Positions 45,276-54,506 of a stretch of DNA of 64,000 nucleotides are shown in pieces (positions within the stretch are counted from its first letter, which is position 1; each line of letters begins with the position of its first letter). A program made the position numbers and the translations under genes. The DNA lies in contig NZ_JAKQZG010000009.1 of the NCBI RefSeq assembly GCF_024359545.1, positions 124,001 through 188,000 of the forward strand, written 5' to 3'. The notes beneath the pieces were generated by a model. That model worked only from the letters and a program-made list of their open reading frames with translations, was not told the origin of the DNA and made no database searches. Source of the DNA: Jiella marina (GTDB lineage: Bacteria > Pseudomonadota > Alphaproteobacteria > Rhizobiales > Rhizobiaceae).

Positions 45276-46082
45276 ATGAAGACGCAACAGCACCTCCGGC
45301 TTCGAAAGGCTCTCTCGGCCCCGTCCGTCAGGTCGTCTCGACGCCGCCTCGCCCTGGCGGGCGCCCTCTTCGCGGCAACCTGTGTCGCCGCGACGCCGAC
45401 GCTTTCACAGGGCACGTCGCTCGACAGCTTCGACCTCGATTCCATCGCACCCGGAGCCGGCCAGTCCAACACCACCGCCTACGAAGCGCCGAAAGTGGAC
45501 GATTCGCTTCTCAACGCCTCCACTGGCCTCGGGGATTGCCTGGTGAGCGGCGGCGACAATTGCTCCGGCGAGGCCAAGAAATCCTCCAAGAGCTTTTCGC
45601 TGGATGATCTGCAGAATCTCGGCGTCATCGAGGAGGAGCCGGCACCGCCCCCGATCGCCGCGACCGAAGCCACGCCGCAGGAGCGGCGGGATCAGGAACG
45701 CCGTCAGGCGGCGATCGCGGTCGAAAAGGCAAAGCCCCTTCCCTCGATCGATATCGAGGTGCTGTTCGCCTATAATGACGCCCAGCCTCTGCCCTCGGAA
45801 TACGGCAAGATCTACGAGCTTGCGGCGGCGCTCAGCGATCCGCGGCTCGCGGATAAGCGCTTCGTACTCCTGGGCCATACGGATGCGGCCGGGAGTGACG
45901 CCTACAATCTCGAACTCTCTCAGCGTCGTTCGGAGGCGCTTGCCCAGGCCCTTGTGCGGGCTTCCGGCCTGCCGCGCCACCGCTTTGTCACGGCTGGGCG
46001 CGGGGAGCGGGATCTGAAGACGCCCTGGGCTCCCGAGGCAGCCGAAAACCGCCGGGTTCAGATCGTGCTTCTCGACCGCTGA
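45276..46082 (+). CDS. OmpA-family peptidoglycan-binding protein
   Basis: A 268-residue exported protein. The signal segment RRRLALAGALFAATCVAATP is followed by a flexible region and, from about residue 160, an OmpA C-terminal domain. That domain shows DIEVLFAYNDAQPLPSEYGK, FVLLGHTDAAGSDAYNLELS and QRRSEALAQALVRASGLPRH, then NRRVQIVLLDR. The Asp and Arg that bind diaminopimelate are present. It probably anchors a complex to peptidoglycan. AAGGGAG precedes the ATG at 45276. Third gene of the envelope cluster. Confidence 0.85.
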   Translation: MKTQQHLRLRKALSAPSVRSSRRRLALAGALFAATCVAATPTLSQGTSLDSFDLDSIAPGAGQSNTTAYEAPKVDDSLLNASTGLGDCLVSGGDNCSGEAKKSSKSFSLDDLQNLGVIEEEPAPPPIAATEATPQERRDQERRQAAIAVEKAKPLPSIDIEVLFAYNDAQPLPSEYGKIYELAAALSDPRLADKRFVLLGHTDAAGSDAYNLELSQRRSEALAQALVRASGLPRHRFVTAGRGERDLKTPWAPEAAENRRVQIVLLDR

Positions 46083-46253
46083 GACGCCGGTCGTCGAGCA
46101 CCGAAGGAGGCCGATCGCAGCCCGAGGATGGGTCGGCACTGAGATCCTTGCCGCTCCCACCGGGCGCTGGCCGATGCCATCCGCCCTTGGCCGCCCGCCA
46201 CGGCCGGAACCTGATTGAAATTGCACCCCTCTTGCCGCGGCGGGGCCAAAGGC

Positions 46254-46292
46254 CAAAAAAAGACCCGATCGCTTGTCAGCGGCCGGGTCTTT
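46254..46292 (-). terminator. Bidirectional intrinsic terminator of irr
   Basis: AAAGACCCG (46259-46267) pairs perfectly with CGGGTCTTT (46284-46292) around a 16-base loop. On the minus strand the stem runs into a T tract (complement of the A run at 46254-46261), 45 bases after the irr stop. Confidence 0.8.
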
Positions 46293-46336
46293 ACAAAGCA
46301 AGAGAGGGTGTTTCGTCGCGGCGGAGCCGCGCCGTC

Positions 46337-46786
46337 TCAATCCGCGCTGCGCGCTTCGGCATCCTTCTTCCGGCGCACACGAACCACGACGTCGACATTG
46401 ACGATTTCCATGCCTTCGGGCGGCTCGGGGAGATCGTCGAACTTCAACGTGTTGCGCGGGATGTCGATCATCTCGTTTTCCTCTTCCACGAAGAAATGGT
46501 GATGATCGGAGGTATTGGTGTCGAAATAGGTGCGCTGTCCTTCCGCCGAGAGCGGACGGACCAGACCGACATCGGTGAACTGGTGAAGCGTGTTGTACAC
46601 GGTGGCAAGCGAAACGGTTTCGCCGGCCTTGTGCGCTTCCTCATAGAGCTCCTCGGCCGAAAGGTGCCGATCGCCCGAGCCGAACATCAGGTTGCACAGG
46701 GCAACACGCTGCCGTGTCGGCCGCAGGCCCACCGACCGAAGCCGCTCGAACACACAAAAGCTCTGGTTACGCGTCTGATTTTCCAT
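46337..46786 (-). CDS. irr: Iron response regulator Irr (Fur family)
   Basis: A 149-residue Fur-family regulator of the Irr branch, which in Rhizobiales represses haem synthesis and iron-using genes when iron or haem is scarce. The winged helix contains LRPTRQRVALCNLMF and SLATVYNTLHQF. The haem/metal site is the His cluster SDHHHFFVE (His95-97). No N-terminal GCPWHD haem motif of the Bradyrhizobium type is present. ATG at 46786 gives the usual Irr length; a GTG at 46825 would add 13 residues. A terminator follows the gene. Confidence 0.92.
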   Translation of the reverse strand: MENQTRNQSFCVFERLRSVGLRPTRQRVALCNLMFGSGDRHLSAEELYEEAHKAGETVSLATVYNTLHQFTDVGLVRPLSAEGQRTYFDTNTSDHHHFFVEEENEMIDIPRNTLKFDDLPEPPEGMEIVNVDVVVRVRRKKDAEARSAD

Positions 46787-46850
46787 TCCCGACAATGCCA
46801 CGCTTGGTATTGGTGTCTCGATCACCGCAGAAAAGCGGCAACGCCGTTTC

Positions 46851-46888
46851 GATGCTTGGACATAGCATATAGGTAAGTGTCAAGCATC
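46851..46888. promoter_or_regulatory. Inverted repeat upstream of irr
   Basis: GATGCTTGGACA (46851-46862) and TGTCAAGCATC (46878-46888) form an 11-base inverted repeat with one extra G in the left arm and a 15-base AT-rich centre. It lies 64-102 bases before the irr ATG. The right arm read on the minus strand includes TTGACA, a consensus -35 element. It may be an operator for autoregulation. It does not match the published ICE motif I remember. Confidence 0.45.
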
Positions 46889-46965
46889 AAAAAACAGCGA
46901 TTACGTTGACAAAATTTATCAGCTTTATCGCAGCCGGGGCAACCCCGGCGTGGCAAGGCCGCACC

Positions 46966-47442
46966 TCAATCCGCGAACCCGCAGCCGGTGCGCAACTTTT
47001 CGAGTGCCTGGGCCGAGCCGGCCAGCGGCACCTCGTAACGGCCGGCCGGCGTCGCGACGACGGCCTTCCGCCCCCTTCGCAGCGCCTCGACGAGATCGGT
47101 CGCCTCACCTCCGGTGACGGCCGCACGCAGCACCGATCCGGCCTCTCTGCCACCCGTGAAGGCGATCGCTCGGAACCGTCGGGCGATCCCATCGATGGTG
47201 ATCACGACCGTATAGGCTGCGCCCGCCTGCAGCCGCGTCGAGAAGCCGGAGAAGCCGAGGGCAAGCCCGGCGCCGGCGCATTCCACCGTCAGTCCGGTGA
47301 AGCGATCTTCGACGGACAAGCCTGCCGTGCCATTGGCATAGCCCCAACTCTGCGCGCCGGCCGGCGAAAGCGCAAAAAAGGGGAGAAGCGCCGCAAGGCT
47401 CGATGCGCGGCTCCACGGCAAGACGGTACGCAGAAGTGACAT
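46966..47442 (-). CDS. Secreted protein of unknown function
   Basis: A 158-residue exported protein. The signal peptide ([19 protein letters not shown]) ends near residue 30. The mature domain of about 125 residues is beta-rich with two cysteines ([18 protein letters not shown] and [10 protein letters not shown]), probably disulfide-linked. No family is recognised; the size and fold pattern recall small periplasmic proteins of Rhizobiales. It is divergent from fabA and upstream of irr in the same direction, with a 180-base gap. Confidence 0.65.
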   Translation of the reverse strand: MSLLRTVLPWSRASSLAALLPFFALSPAGAQSWGYANGTAGLSVEDRFTGLTVECAGAGLALGFSGFSTRLQAGAAYTVVITIDGIARRFRAIAFTGGREAGSVLRAAVTGGEATDLVEALRRGRKAVVATPAGRYEVPLAGSAQALEKLRTGCGFAD

Positions 47443-47700
47443 GCAGTCCGCAAATCCTTTGGGAAATCCGACCCATATGCCGGATCATGGGCCGGTCATT
47501 TTCGACAAACGGCGCAAACCTATCGAAATGCGTCCTCTCCCGCCACACATAGCCCTGGCGCAGGTCCTCGCGTTCCGGCCTGTTCGGAGCTGTCCGCCAT
47601 CGCGGTTTTCAGCCCCGCACCGGACGTGCTAAGGGCGCAAGCGAATCCGGCCGTTGCGGAGATGACGGCCGACCAACGACAGGGTGGAAAACCAACACCG

Positions 47701-48234
47701 ATGACAGCGCGCAAATCCTCCTACGACTACGACGACCTTCTCGCCTGTGGTCGTGGCGAGTTGTTCGGTGCCGGCAACGCGCAGCTTCCGTTGCCCCCGA
47801 TGCTGATGTTCGATCGCATCACAAAGGTCGACGAGACCGGTGGTGAGAACGGCAAGGGTCTGATCACCGCGGAGTTCGACGTCAAACCGGACCTGTGGTT
47901 CTTCCAGTGCCATTTTCAGGGCGATCCGGTCATGCCGGGCTGCCTGGGCCTCGACGCTCTGTGGCAACTGACCGGCTTCTTCCTCGGCTGGCTGGGCGAG
48001 CCGGGTCGCGGGCGCGCCCTCGGCGTCGGAGAGGTCAAGTTCTCCGGCCAGGTCACGCCGAAGGTGAAGACGGTCGAGTACGGCGTCGAGTTCCGTCGGG
48101 TCATCCGTTCCCGACTGAAGCTCGGCATCGCCAATGGCTGGATGAAGGCCGATGGCGAGGAGATCTATCGGGCCAGCGATCTTCGCGTCGGGCTGTTTAC
48201 CGACGAACAGGCGGCAGCCGCCGCAAGCGCATGA
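47701..48234 (+). CDS. fabA: 3-hydroxydecanoyl-ACP dehydratase/isomerase
   Basis: A 177-residue hot-dog-fold enzyme that dehydrates 3-hydroxydecanoyl-ACP and isomerises the product, the branch point to unsaturated fatty acids. The catalytic His71 lies in [20 protein letters not shown], with Asp85 as partner. The frame opens 75 bases earlier, but the family begins at [20 protein letters not shown]. It is followed 34 bases later by fabB and then fabI, a typical alphaproteobacterial operon. Confidence 0.96.
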   Translation: MTARKSSYDYDDLLACGRGELFGAGNAQLPLPPMLMFDRITKVDETGGENGKGLITAEFDVKPDLWFFQCHFQGDPVMPGCLGLDALWQLTGFFLGWLGEPGRGRALGVGEVKFSGQVTPKVKTVEYGVEFRRVIRSRLKLGIANGWMKADGEEIYRASDLRVGLFTDEQAAAAASA

Positions 48235-48268
48235 ACCATTGCCGGCAGGACAGAGAGGAAAGCGCGCG

Positions 48269-49498
48269 ATGAGACGGGTTGTCGTGACCGGAATGGGAAT
48301 CGTCTCCCCCATCGGCAACGATGTGGAGGAGGTGGCGCGCTCCCTTAAGGAAGCACGCTCCGGAATCAGCTTTTCCGAGGAATACAAGGAACTCGGCTTC
48401 CGCAGCCAGGTGCACGGCAAGCCGACCCTCGATCCGACGACGGTGCTCGACCGCCGGGCCATGCGCTTTCACGGCGGCGGCACGGCCTGGAACCACATCG
48501 CCATGGATCAGGCGATCAAGGATGCCGGGCTCGGCGAGAACGAGATCTCCAACGAGCGAACCGGCATCGTGATGGGTTCGGGTGGCGCGTCCACCATCTC
48601 CATCGTGACCGCCGCCGACATCACCCGCGAAAAGGGCCCGAAGCGGGTCGGACCGACCATGGTGCCGAAGGCCATGTCCTCCACCGCCTCGGCGACGCTC
48701 GCCACCTGGTTCAAGATCAAGGGCATCAACTATTCGATTTCCTCGGCCTGCTCGACCTCCAGTCACTGCATCGGCAACGCTGCTGAACAGATCATGATGG
48801 GCAAGCAGGACCTGATGTTCGCCGGTGGTTGCGAGGATCTCAACTGGTCGCTCTCGAACCTGTTCGACGCCATGGGCGCCTTGTCGGACGGGTACAACGA
48901 CCGCCCGGACGTCGCCTCGCGCGCCTACGACGCCGATCGCGACGGTTTCGTGATCTCCGGCGGTGCCGGCGTTCTCGTTCTGGAGGAGTATGAGCGCGCC
49001 AAGGCACGGGGCGCGACGATCCATGGTGAGCTGGTCGGCTACGGTGCGACGTCCGACGGCGCCGACATGGTCGCGCCTTCCGGAGAAGGCGCGGTGCGCT
49101 GCATGCGCCAGGCCCTCTCCGGTTTCAAGGGCCGCCTCGACGGCCCGATCGACTACATCAACCCGCACGCCACCTCGACGACCGTCGGCGACCGCATGGA
49201 AATCCAGGCGATCCGCGAGGTGTTCGGGGAGAGCATCCCGCCGATATCCGGAACCAAGTCGCTGACCGGGCACAGCCAGGGCGCAACGGGCGTGCACGAG
49301 GCGATCTATTCGCTGTTGATGATGCGCGACGGCTTCATCGCCAAGAGCGCACACATCGAGAATCTCGATCCCGAATTCGAGGGTCTGCCGATCGTGCAGG
49401 AACGTCGCGACGACATCCAACTCGACCGGGTTCTCTCCAATTCCTTCGGCTTTGGCGGCACCAATGCCTGCCTTGTCTTCCAACGCGTATCCGATTGA
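48269..49498 (+). CDS. fabB: 3-oxoacyl-ACP synthase I
   Basis: A 409-residue condensing enzyme that elongates cis-3-decenoyl-ACP made by FabA. The active-site Cys161 is in [20 protein letters not shown]. The two histidines are in [11 protein letters not shown] and [15 protein letters not shown], completing the Cys-His-His triad. AGAGAGGAAAG precedes the ATG at 48269. It begins shortly after fabA and ends 17 bases before fabI. Confidence 0.96.
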   Translation: MRRVVVTGMGIVSPIGNDVEEVARSLKEARSGISFSEEYKELGFRSQVHGKPTLDPTTVLDRRAMRFHGGGTAWNHIAMDQAIKDAGLGENEISNERTGIVMGSGGASTISIVTAADITREKGPKRVGPTMVPKAMSSTASATLATWFKIKGINYSISSACSTSSHCIGNAAEQIMMGKQDLMFAGGCEDLNWSLSNLFDAMGALSDGYNDRPDVASRAYDADRDGFVISGGAGVLVLEEYERAKARGATIHGELVGYGATSDGADMVAPSGEGAVRCMRQALSGFKGRLDGPIDYINPHATSTTVGDRMEIQAIREVFGESIPPISGTKSLTGHSQGATGVHEAIYSLLMMRDGFIAKSAHIENLDPEFEGLPIVQERRDDIQLDRVLSNSFGFGGTNACLVFQRVSD

Positions 49499-49515
49499 GG
49501 AAGAGGGCGACCGCC

Positions 49516-50358
49516 ATGGGCGATCTGATGCAAGGCAAACGCGGGCTCGTGATGGGCGTCGCCAACCACAACTCCATCGCCTGGGGCGCCGCCAAGGCGC
49601 TGGCCGGGCAAGGCGCAGAGGTCGCGCTCACCTATCAGGGCGAGGCCTTCGGCCGCCGCGTCAAGCCGCTCGCACAGGAAATCGGCACGAAGCTCGTTCT
49701 TCCCTGCGACGTCGAAGACCCCCAATCCCTCGACGCCGTCTTCGCGGCGCTCAAGGAGGAATGGGGCTCGATCGACTTCGTTCTCCACGCCATCGCCTTT
49801 TCCGACAAGAGCGAGCTCAAGGGTCTCTACGCCGACACGACGCGGGAAAATTTCACCCGAACGATGGTGATTTCCTGCTTCTCCTTCACCGAAGTCGCCA
49901 AGCGCGCGGCCGAGATGATGGAGAATGGCGGGTCGATGGTCACCATGACCTATGGCGGCGCCGTGCGCGTCATGCCGAACTACAACGTCATGGGAGTCGC
50001 CAAGGCGGCGCTCGAGGCGTCGGTGCGCTATCTCGCGGCCGATTTCGGCCCACGCAACATTCGCGTCAATGCGGTCTCGGCTGGCCCTGTCCGCACGCTG
50101 GCCGGTGCCGGCGTTTCGGATGCGAGGCTGATGTTCAACTATCAGCGCCGCAACGCGCCGATGCGCCGCAACACGACGATCGAGGAAGTGGGCGGCGCGG
50201 TCCTCTACCTGATGTCGGAACTCGCCAACGGCGTGACCGGCGAGATCCACTATGTGGATTCCGGCTACAACATCATGTCCATGCCGGCGCTCGACGAGTT
50301 GAAAGCGCAGGAGCACCGCAAGGTGATCGTCGAAGGCGAGGATCCCGGCGAGGGTTGA
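49516..50358 (+). CDS. fabI: Enoyl-ACP reductase (NADH)
   Basis: A 280-residue short-chain-type reductase completing each fatty-acid elongation cycle; it is the target of triclosan and isoniazid-like drugs in other bacteria. GVANHNSIAWGAAKALAGQG is the NAD site. The catalytic Tyr156 and Lys163 in NYNVMGVAKAALEASVRYLA match the E. coli FabI numbering exactly. A TTG start 21 bases earlier is possible, but the ATG at 49516 fits family length and has GAGGAAGAGGG upstream. Confidence 0.96.
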   Translation: MGDLMQGKRGLVMGVANHNSIAWGAAKALAGQGAEVALTYQGEAFGRRVKPLAQEIGTKLVLPCDVEDPQSLDAVFAALKEEWGSIDFVLHAIAFSDKSELKGLYADTTRENFTRTMVISCFSFTEVAKRAAEMMENGGSMVTMTYGGAVRVMPNYNVMGVAKAALEASVRYLAADFGPRNIRVNAVSAGPVRTLAGAGVSDARLMFNYQRRNAPMRRNTTIEEVGGAVLYLMSELANGVTGEIHYVDSGYNIMSMPALDELKAQEHRKVIVEGEDPGEG

Positions 50359-50467
50359 GCGGCCTTTCGCGTGAGGCGGCGGGAAACATTGCGCATACTA
50401 AGGCTTAGAAGAGCAGAGGTGTCATAGCGGCGGCGGCATGAGATGTGGCGCCCCATGCTGCGACGTC

Positions 50468-50497
50468 GTCATCCTCGGGCTTGTCCCGAGGATCTAC
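50468..50497 (+). repeat. REP-like palindrome, left copy
   Basis: A 30-base element with core CCTCGGGCTTGTCCCGAGG, beginning GTCATCC and ending GATCTAC. Its reverse complement recurs at 50567-50595 with one base deleted. The outer GTCATCC...GGATC form is shared with the repeats at 26079-26338, so these are probably one family. Confidence 0.7.
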
Positions 50498-50566
50498 CGA
50501 GGCGAGTTCATACGGCCCTCCTCGGGCGGAAAGGCATTCGGAAACGATTTTGACTCGTCGCTGGCA

Positions 50567-50595
50567 GTAGATCCTCGGACAAGCCCGAGGATGAC
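50567..50595 (-). repeat. REP-like palindrome, right copy (inverted)
   Basis: Inverted partner of the element at 50468-50497, beginning GTAGATCCTCGG and ending GAGGATGAC. It differs from the partner only by one missing G. The two lie about 70 bases apart, the spacing seen for the pair at 26079-26214. Confidence 0.7.
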
Positions 50596-50663
50596 GGGAT
50601 TCGCAGTCACCCGCGCCTCGTCATTGCCAAGCCGCGACCTCACGTCGAACCGTCACCCAGACG

Positions 50664-51419
50664 TCAAACCGAGCTATGCCCCTCCGCGAGCGGCTCCCGC
50701 CGTTCCGGTGCCGGGAGCCCGCCTGTCTTCAGCGAAATCCGCTGGTGGAGATGCACCATCATCGAGGCGGCAAACAGCGGCGCCAGCAGATTGACGATCG
50801 GGATCATCAAAAACAGCGCGACCACGAGGCCGGCGAAGAAGACCGTCGTGCCGTGGCGCCCGCGCATCGCCTTCGCCTCGGCCTCCGAGCGATAGCGCAT
50901 CGCGGCGAACTCGAAATATTCCCGGCCGACCAGATAGCCGTTCACCAGAAAGAAGGCGACGAGGTTGATGCCCGGCACAACGAGCAGAAGCAATGCCAGA
51001 AGATTGCCGAGGATGACCACGCCAAAGAATTTGGCCGACAGGATCACGCCCTGGACGAAAGGGACGGCACGGCCGTTCGGCGTATTGGGATAGGACTGCT
51101 TCTCGACGACCTCCGCGACATCGTCCAGGAACAGGCCGGCAATGATCGCGCTGATGGGGCCGATCAGGAAGACGAGCGCGATGGCAAGCGCGATCCCTGC
51201 CCCCCAGCCGGCGACTGTGCCGGCAGAATCGACCCAGCCGGGCGCGTCGGGAAAGAGGTTCGTCAGGAGCGGCACCGCAAGCCATTCGAACACCGCCTCG
51301 ACCGCGAACCACAGGACAATGAGCACGATCAGGGTCAGCCCGAGCGACTTCCACAAGGCGGCACGGAAAGGCGGCGACAGGATATCGGCAAGGGCGAGGC
51401 GGGCGGCGGTGACGATCAT
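50664..51419 (-). CDS. EI24/CysZ-like membrane protein
   Basis: A 251-residue inner-membrane protein of the EI24 family, which includes the sulfate transporter CysZ. Features are FRAALWKSLGLTLIVLIVLW, IGPISAIIAGLFLDDVAEVV, VVPGINLVAFFLVNGYLVGR (membrane hairpin), and YFEFAAMRYRSEAEAKAMRG followed by another hairpin. No sulfate-assimilation gene is nearby, so transport function is inferred from the family. ATG at 51419 is preferred over a start at 51458, because the family begins near IVTAARLALADI. Confidence 0.8.
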   Translation of the reverse strand: MIVTAARLALADILSPPFRAALWKSLGLTLIVLIVLWFAVEAVFEWLAVPLLTNLFPDAPGWVDSAGTVAGWGAGIALAIALVFLIGPISAIIAGLFLDDVAEVVEKQSYPNTPNGRAVPFVQGVILSAKFFGVVILGNLLALLLLVVPGINLVAFFLVNGYLVGREYFEFAAMRYRSEAEAKAMRGRHGTTVFFAGLVVALFLMIPIVNLLAPLFAASMMVHLHQRISLKTGGLPAPERREPLAEGHSSV

Positions 51420-51583
51420 GCCATTGGAGATAGGCAGCGCCCCGGCTCCCCGCAACATCTGGCTTTGACCAAACGTTACGACGCCCCGCTGCCAATGGCA
51501 TGCAGGGCTTTGGCGCGAAACCGGACGGTCAGCGTGTTGCGGCGATCCGCGACGAGAGTCGCAAGGGATCGCCGGAAGGAGCT

Positions 51584-52090
51584 TTAATTGCAGCTCTGAA
51601 TCGAGTTCAGCGCGGCTGTCACACCTGACAGCGAATAGGTGTAGCTGGTATTCGTGCCCCGGCGCGAGGTCGCTTCGACAGTCAGCGTCCGGCCGGCCTT
51701 GAGCGCTGCCACGAGCTGGGGCTCTTCGGCGGCGTTCTCCATCCAGGCCGATTCGCCCTTGACGAACATGGTGTAGTCCTTGCCGTCCACGTCGACATTG
51801 ACCTTCGAGCCTTCCTTGAGCTGGTAGCCCATGACGGCCTGGGGCTCATAGGAAACGTTCTGACCGGGCCGCTGGGAGACCAGGAAGAAGATGTCGCCAT
51901 GATCGACATTGGTCGGCAACTTCTGCTTGGGCGTCGACAGGATGTAGCAGACCTTCCCGTTCGAGCTCGTGTAGGAGTAGGTGCCCCAGTCGTTGAACGT
52001 GTTCATGCGCGTCGGGGTCTGTGCCGCGCTGGCAACGCTCGAACAGATCAGCATGGCCGCCGCAGTGGTCAGGACGTTCTTGTATTTCAT
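51584..52090 (-). CDS. Invasion-associated locus B (IalB) family protein
   Basis: A 168-residue exported protein of the IalB family, named after a Bartonella invasion factor and widespread in Rhizobiales. The signal peptide is YKNVLTTAAAMLICSSVASA. The mature part shows the family pattern: FNDWGTYSYTSSNGKVCYIL, FFLVSQRPGQNVSYEPQAVM, and TLTVEATSRRGTNTSYTYSL, with two Cys. The role outside pathogens is unclear. GCAGGAAGCC precedes the ATG at 52090, which is chosen over a start at 52114. Confidence 0.85.
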   Translation of the reverse strand: MKYKNVLTTAAAMLICSSVASAAQTPTRMNTFNDWGTYSYTSSNGKVCYILSTPKQKLPTNVDHGDIFFLVSQRPGQNVSYEPQAVMGYQLKEGSKVNVDVDGKDYTMFVKGESAWMENAAEEPQLVAALKAGRTLTVEATSRRGTNTSYTYSLSGVTAALNSIQSCN

Positions 52091-52449
52091 GGCTTCCTGC
52101 TCTCCGGTGTGCATATCTCAAGCGACGGTCGCACCGGGAATCGCGTTCGGTGGCCGCCCAGGGTCGATGACTTTGAAAACATTAATCGAGGCCCCTTTAT
52201 CGATGGTTAAAGAACCGCAAAAGGCTTCGCGACATATCTCTGCAATCGTCAGGGCAGCCAGGCCGGTCAGCATTGCCTGATCGAAGTATGCGAGGCCCGG
52301 TTCGCTCCCCGCCCCTGACAGGACCTCCACCCGTTTTGACAGGATGCCCGCCCCTCCGCCGGCGATCACGGCTTATGAACAAGAAAAGGAATCCGGCAAC
52401 AGTTTGACCCGAACCGCGCTTTCACGCGGGACGGAAAGGCTTGCGCACG
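52091..52449. other. 359-base gap upstream of the IalB-family gene
   Basis: Expected to contain that gene's promoter. The AT-richer stretch 52175-52210 has ATCGA/TCGAT arms around CCCCTTT. An 83-codon open frame on the minus strand (52118-52369) has a weakly hydrophobic C-terminal part but no family match and no ribosome binding site, and is not called. Confidence 0.4.
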
Positions 52450-52824
52450 CTACAGATCTGCCAGCGTCTCACGCGCCCGTTCATAATGCTCGGGCCTGAT
52501 GTTGTGCTGGACGGCCTGGAAGGCCGCCAGCAGCACGGCAATGTCGTCGGTGAAACCGAGGCCGAAGAGAATGTCGGGCACGAAATCCGTCGGCAGCACG
52601 AAATAGGCAAGGGCCGCAATCAGGATGCCGCGCGTGGCGCTCGGCGTCTCCGGGTCGAGCGCGCAATAATAGGAGGCGACCACGTCCTCCATAAACGGGA
52701 TGTGGCGAATGGCACGACGCACCGTGTCGAAGAAGGAGGACCGCACACGCTTTTCGCGCCGGCTATGCTCCTTGTGCGAGCCGATCCTCAGGATTTCGCC
52801 GATCTTGCGGTCATCCAACGACAT
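52450..52824 (-). CDS. YkvA-family (DUF1232) protein
   Basis: A 124-residue protein with the DUF1232 core ATRGILIAALAYFVLPTDFVPDILFGLGFTDD, a hydrophobic hairpin containing the signature YFxxPxDxxPD, followed by DIAVLLAAFQAVQHNI. Members are small membrane-associated proteins without known activity. GGGAG precedes the ATG at 52824. It runs in the same direction as thpR but 110 bases from it. Confidence 0.82.
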   Translation of the reverse strand: MSLDDRKIGEILRIGSHKEHSRREKRVRSSFFDTVRRAIRHIPFMEDVVASYYCALDPETPSATRGILIAALAYFVLPTDFVPDILFGLGFTDDIAVLLAAFQAVQHNIRPEHYERARETLADL

Positions 52825-52937
52825 TACAGTCTCCCATCACGTTGATGAGAGAAATGGCGAAGCAGGCGCTGTGGCTCAAGCCCCGGTGCCCGGAGAATTG
52901 CTCGATTTTTCCTTTTCGGACGGGCCCTTAGCCCCTG

Positions 52938-53531
52938 TCAGCGATAGTTCGGCGCGTAGGCGAAGGCCTCCTCATGCACCGGGCGCCCGGCTTCCGGCGC
53001 GTGGAGATCGAACGCCTCCTCCAGCAAATACGGACCGCCGCCGACCGAATCCTTGGCGGAAAACAGACCGAACCGCTTGACCTCGAAACTGCGGCTCTGG
53101 AAGCCGCCGCGCAGGGCCAGATAGTGGGCGACGTCTGCCGGTTTGGCCTGGCGCAGCCGCGCCAGCGTCACATGCGGCACGAATTTGCGCTGGTCGCTGT
53201 CCAGCCCCAGCCGCTTGCAGGCCCGATCGATATCCGCCTGGAGAGCATGAAGCTCTGGCGATGGCGCGACTTCGGCGTAGACAGCATGGGGCTTGCGGTT
53301 GCCGAAGGCGGCGAGCCCTCTCAGCGTCAGCTGGAAGCCAGAGCGCTCGATCCGGTCGAGTCCGGCCACCAGTTCGTCGGCGATCCGTGCCTCGACGTCG
53401 CCGATGAAGCGCAGGGTCAGATGGTAGTTTTCCGGATCGATCCACCGTGCCGCGGGCAATCCGCCCCGCAACAGCGAAAGGGACAAGGCGACATCCTGGG
53501 GGATCTCGAGGGCAGTGAACAGTCGCGGCAT
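52938..53531 (-). CDS. thpR: RNA 2',3'-cyclic phosphodiesterase
   Basis: A 197-residue enzyme of the 2H phosphoesterase superfamily (LigT/ThpR) that opens 2',3'-cyclic phosphates on RNA. Both catalytic motifs are intact: His37-Leu-Thr39 in YHLTLRFIGD and His120-Val-Thr122 in VPHVTLARLRQ. Length is typical. GGAGG lies ten bases before the ATG. Confidence 0.92.
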   Translation of the reverse strand: MPRLFTALEIPQDVALSLSLLRGGLPAARWIDPENYHLTLRFIGDVEARIADELVAGLDRIERSGFQLTLRGLAAFGNRKPHAVYAEVAPSPELHALQADIDRACKRLGLDSDQRKFVPHVTLARLRQAKPADVAHYLALRGGFQSRSFEVKRFGLFSAKDSVGGGPYLLEEAFDLHAPEAGRPVHEEAFAYAPNYR

Positions 53532-53708
53532 CGGATGACCTCCGTGCGTCGGTGCCTCAAGGAGACACTTTCATCTCGAGAATCCCGTTTCAAGGACGCA
53601 GCGCGCTTTGGGCGGCATTTGGTGAACGCATCTTGCTGCCATGCACAAGTATCTGCGCTGAGCTTTGAACGTGGCGAAAGCCCGGAATTCGCCCCTCTCG
53701 CGACCTTC

Positions 53709-54407
53709 TCAGTTGGATTGCGGAACGCTCTCGCCGAGGCCGGAAAGAATGTTCTCGATCACCGGCTTCATCTCCGCGACGATCTTTGCCACTCCTTCGC
53801 TGTTCGGATGCATGCCGTCGTCCTGGTTCAGTTCAGGTTCGGCCGCGACCCCCTCCAGAAAGAACGGATAGAAGGTGACGTCGTATTTTTCGGCAAGATC
53901 CGGAAAGATCGGATTGAACTCTGCCGCATAGTCCGAGCCCATATTGGGAGGTGCCATCATCCCGGTGAAGACGACCTCCTGACCGCGATCGGTCAGCTTC
54001 TGAAGGATCTGGTCGAGATTGTCCCGCGTGATTTCGGGCGAGATCCCGCGTAGCGCATCATTGGCCCCGAGTTCGACGATGACCAGTTCCGCCGTCGCGG
54101 GCACCGACCAATCCAGCCGTGAGAGCCCGCCCGTCGTCGTATCGCCGGAAACCCCGGCATTCAGGACTTCGACATCGTAGCCGTCCTCACGCAGCGCGGC
54201 CTGAAGCTGTTCGGGAAACGCCTCGCCCGGCGCGACACCATAGCCCTGCGTCAGACTGTCGCCGAAGGCGACGATCTCGATCGGCTCGCCGCCCGCCTGT
54301 TCCGAGGCATCCTGCGCGTAGCCGGGCGTGAAAGAGAGGAGGACGAGCCATGACAAGGTCGTGACGAGACCGAAAGTTCGGCTACGGAACGGTTGGAAGC
54401 GCTGCAT
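53709..54407 (-). CDS. tesA: Periplasmic GDSL esterase/arylesterase (TesA-like)
   Basis: A 232-residue exported lipase/lysophospholipase. A signal peptide (TFGLVTTLSWLVLLSFTPGY) precedes the catalytic block IVAFGDSLTQGYGVAPGEAF (Ser nucleophile near 51). Block III is VIVELGANDALRGI, and DDGMHPNSEG supplies Asp and His. The ATG at 54407 is preferred to the adjacent TTG. It is divergent from, and conserved next to, the YbbA/YbbP-type ABC transporter genes in many proteobacteria. Confidence 0.92.
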   Translation of the reverse strand: MQRFQPFRSRTFGLVTTLSWLVLLSFTPGYAQDASEQAGGEPIEIVAFGDSLTQGYGVAPGEAFPEQLQAALREDGYDVEVLNAGVSGDTTTGGLSRLDWSVPATAELVIVELGANDALRGISPEITRDNLDQILQKLTDRGQEVVFTGMMAPPNMGSDYAAEFNPIFPDLAEKYDVTFYPFFLEGVAAEPELNQDDGMHPNSEGVAKIVAEMKPVIENILSGLGESVPQSN

Positions 54408-54506
54408 CAATCACCCATATGGTCAGCCGATCGGGCCGAGACCGCCGTGCGGGCTGTTGAACGATGCCCGCCGACCTGACGACGACTGACATAGGATGCG
54501 ACGATC

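Larger units (their letters stand above)
50359..50663. other. 305-base gap with a paired REP-like element
   Basis: Lies between the convergent fabI and EI24/CysZ-like genes. It contains a head-to-head pair of palindromic repeats (50468-50497 and 50567-50595) and nothing else recognisable. The pair could form a long hairpin in either transcript and may act as a bidirectional terminator or stabiliser. Confidence 0.55.

Noticed and set aside
52118-52369. 83-codon minus-strand open frame upstream of the IalB-family gene
   Set aside because: No ribosome binding site or recognisable domain; the interval is better explained as promoter and leader.
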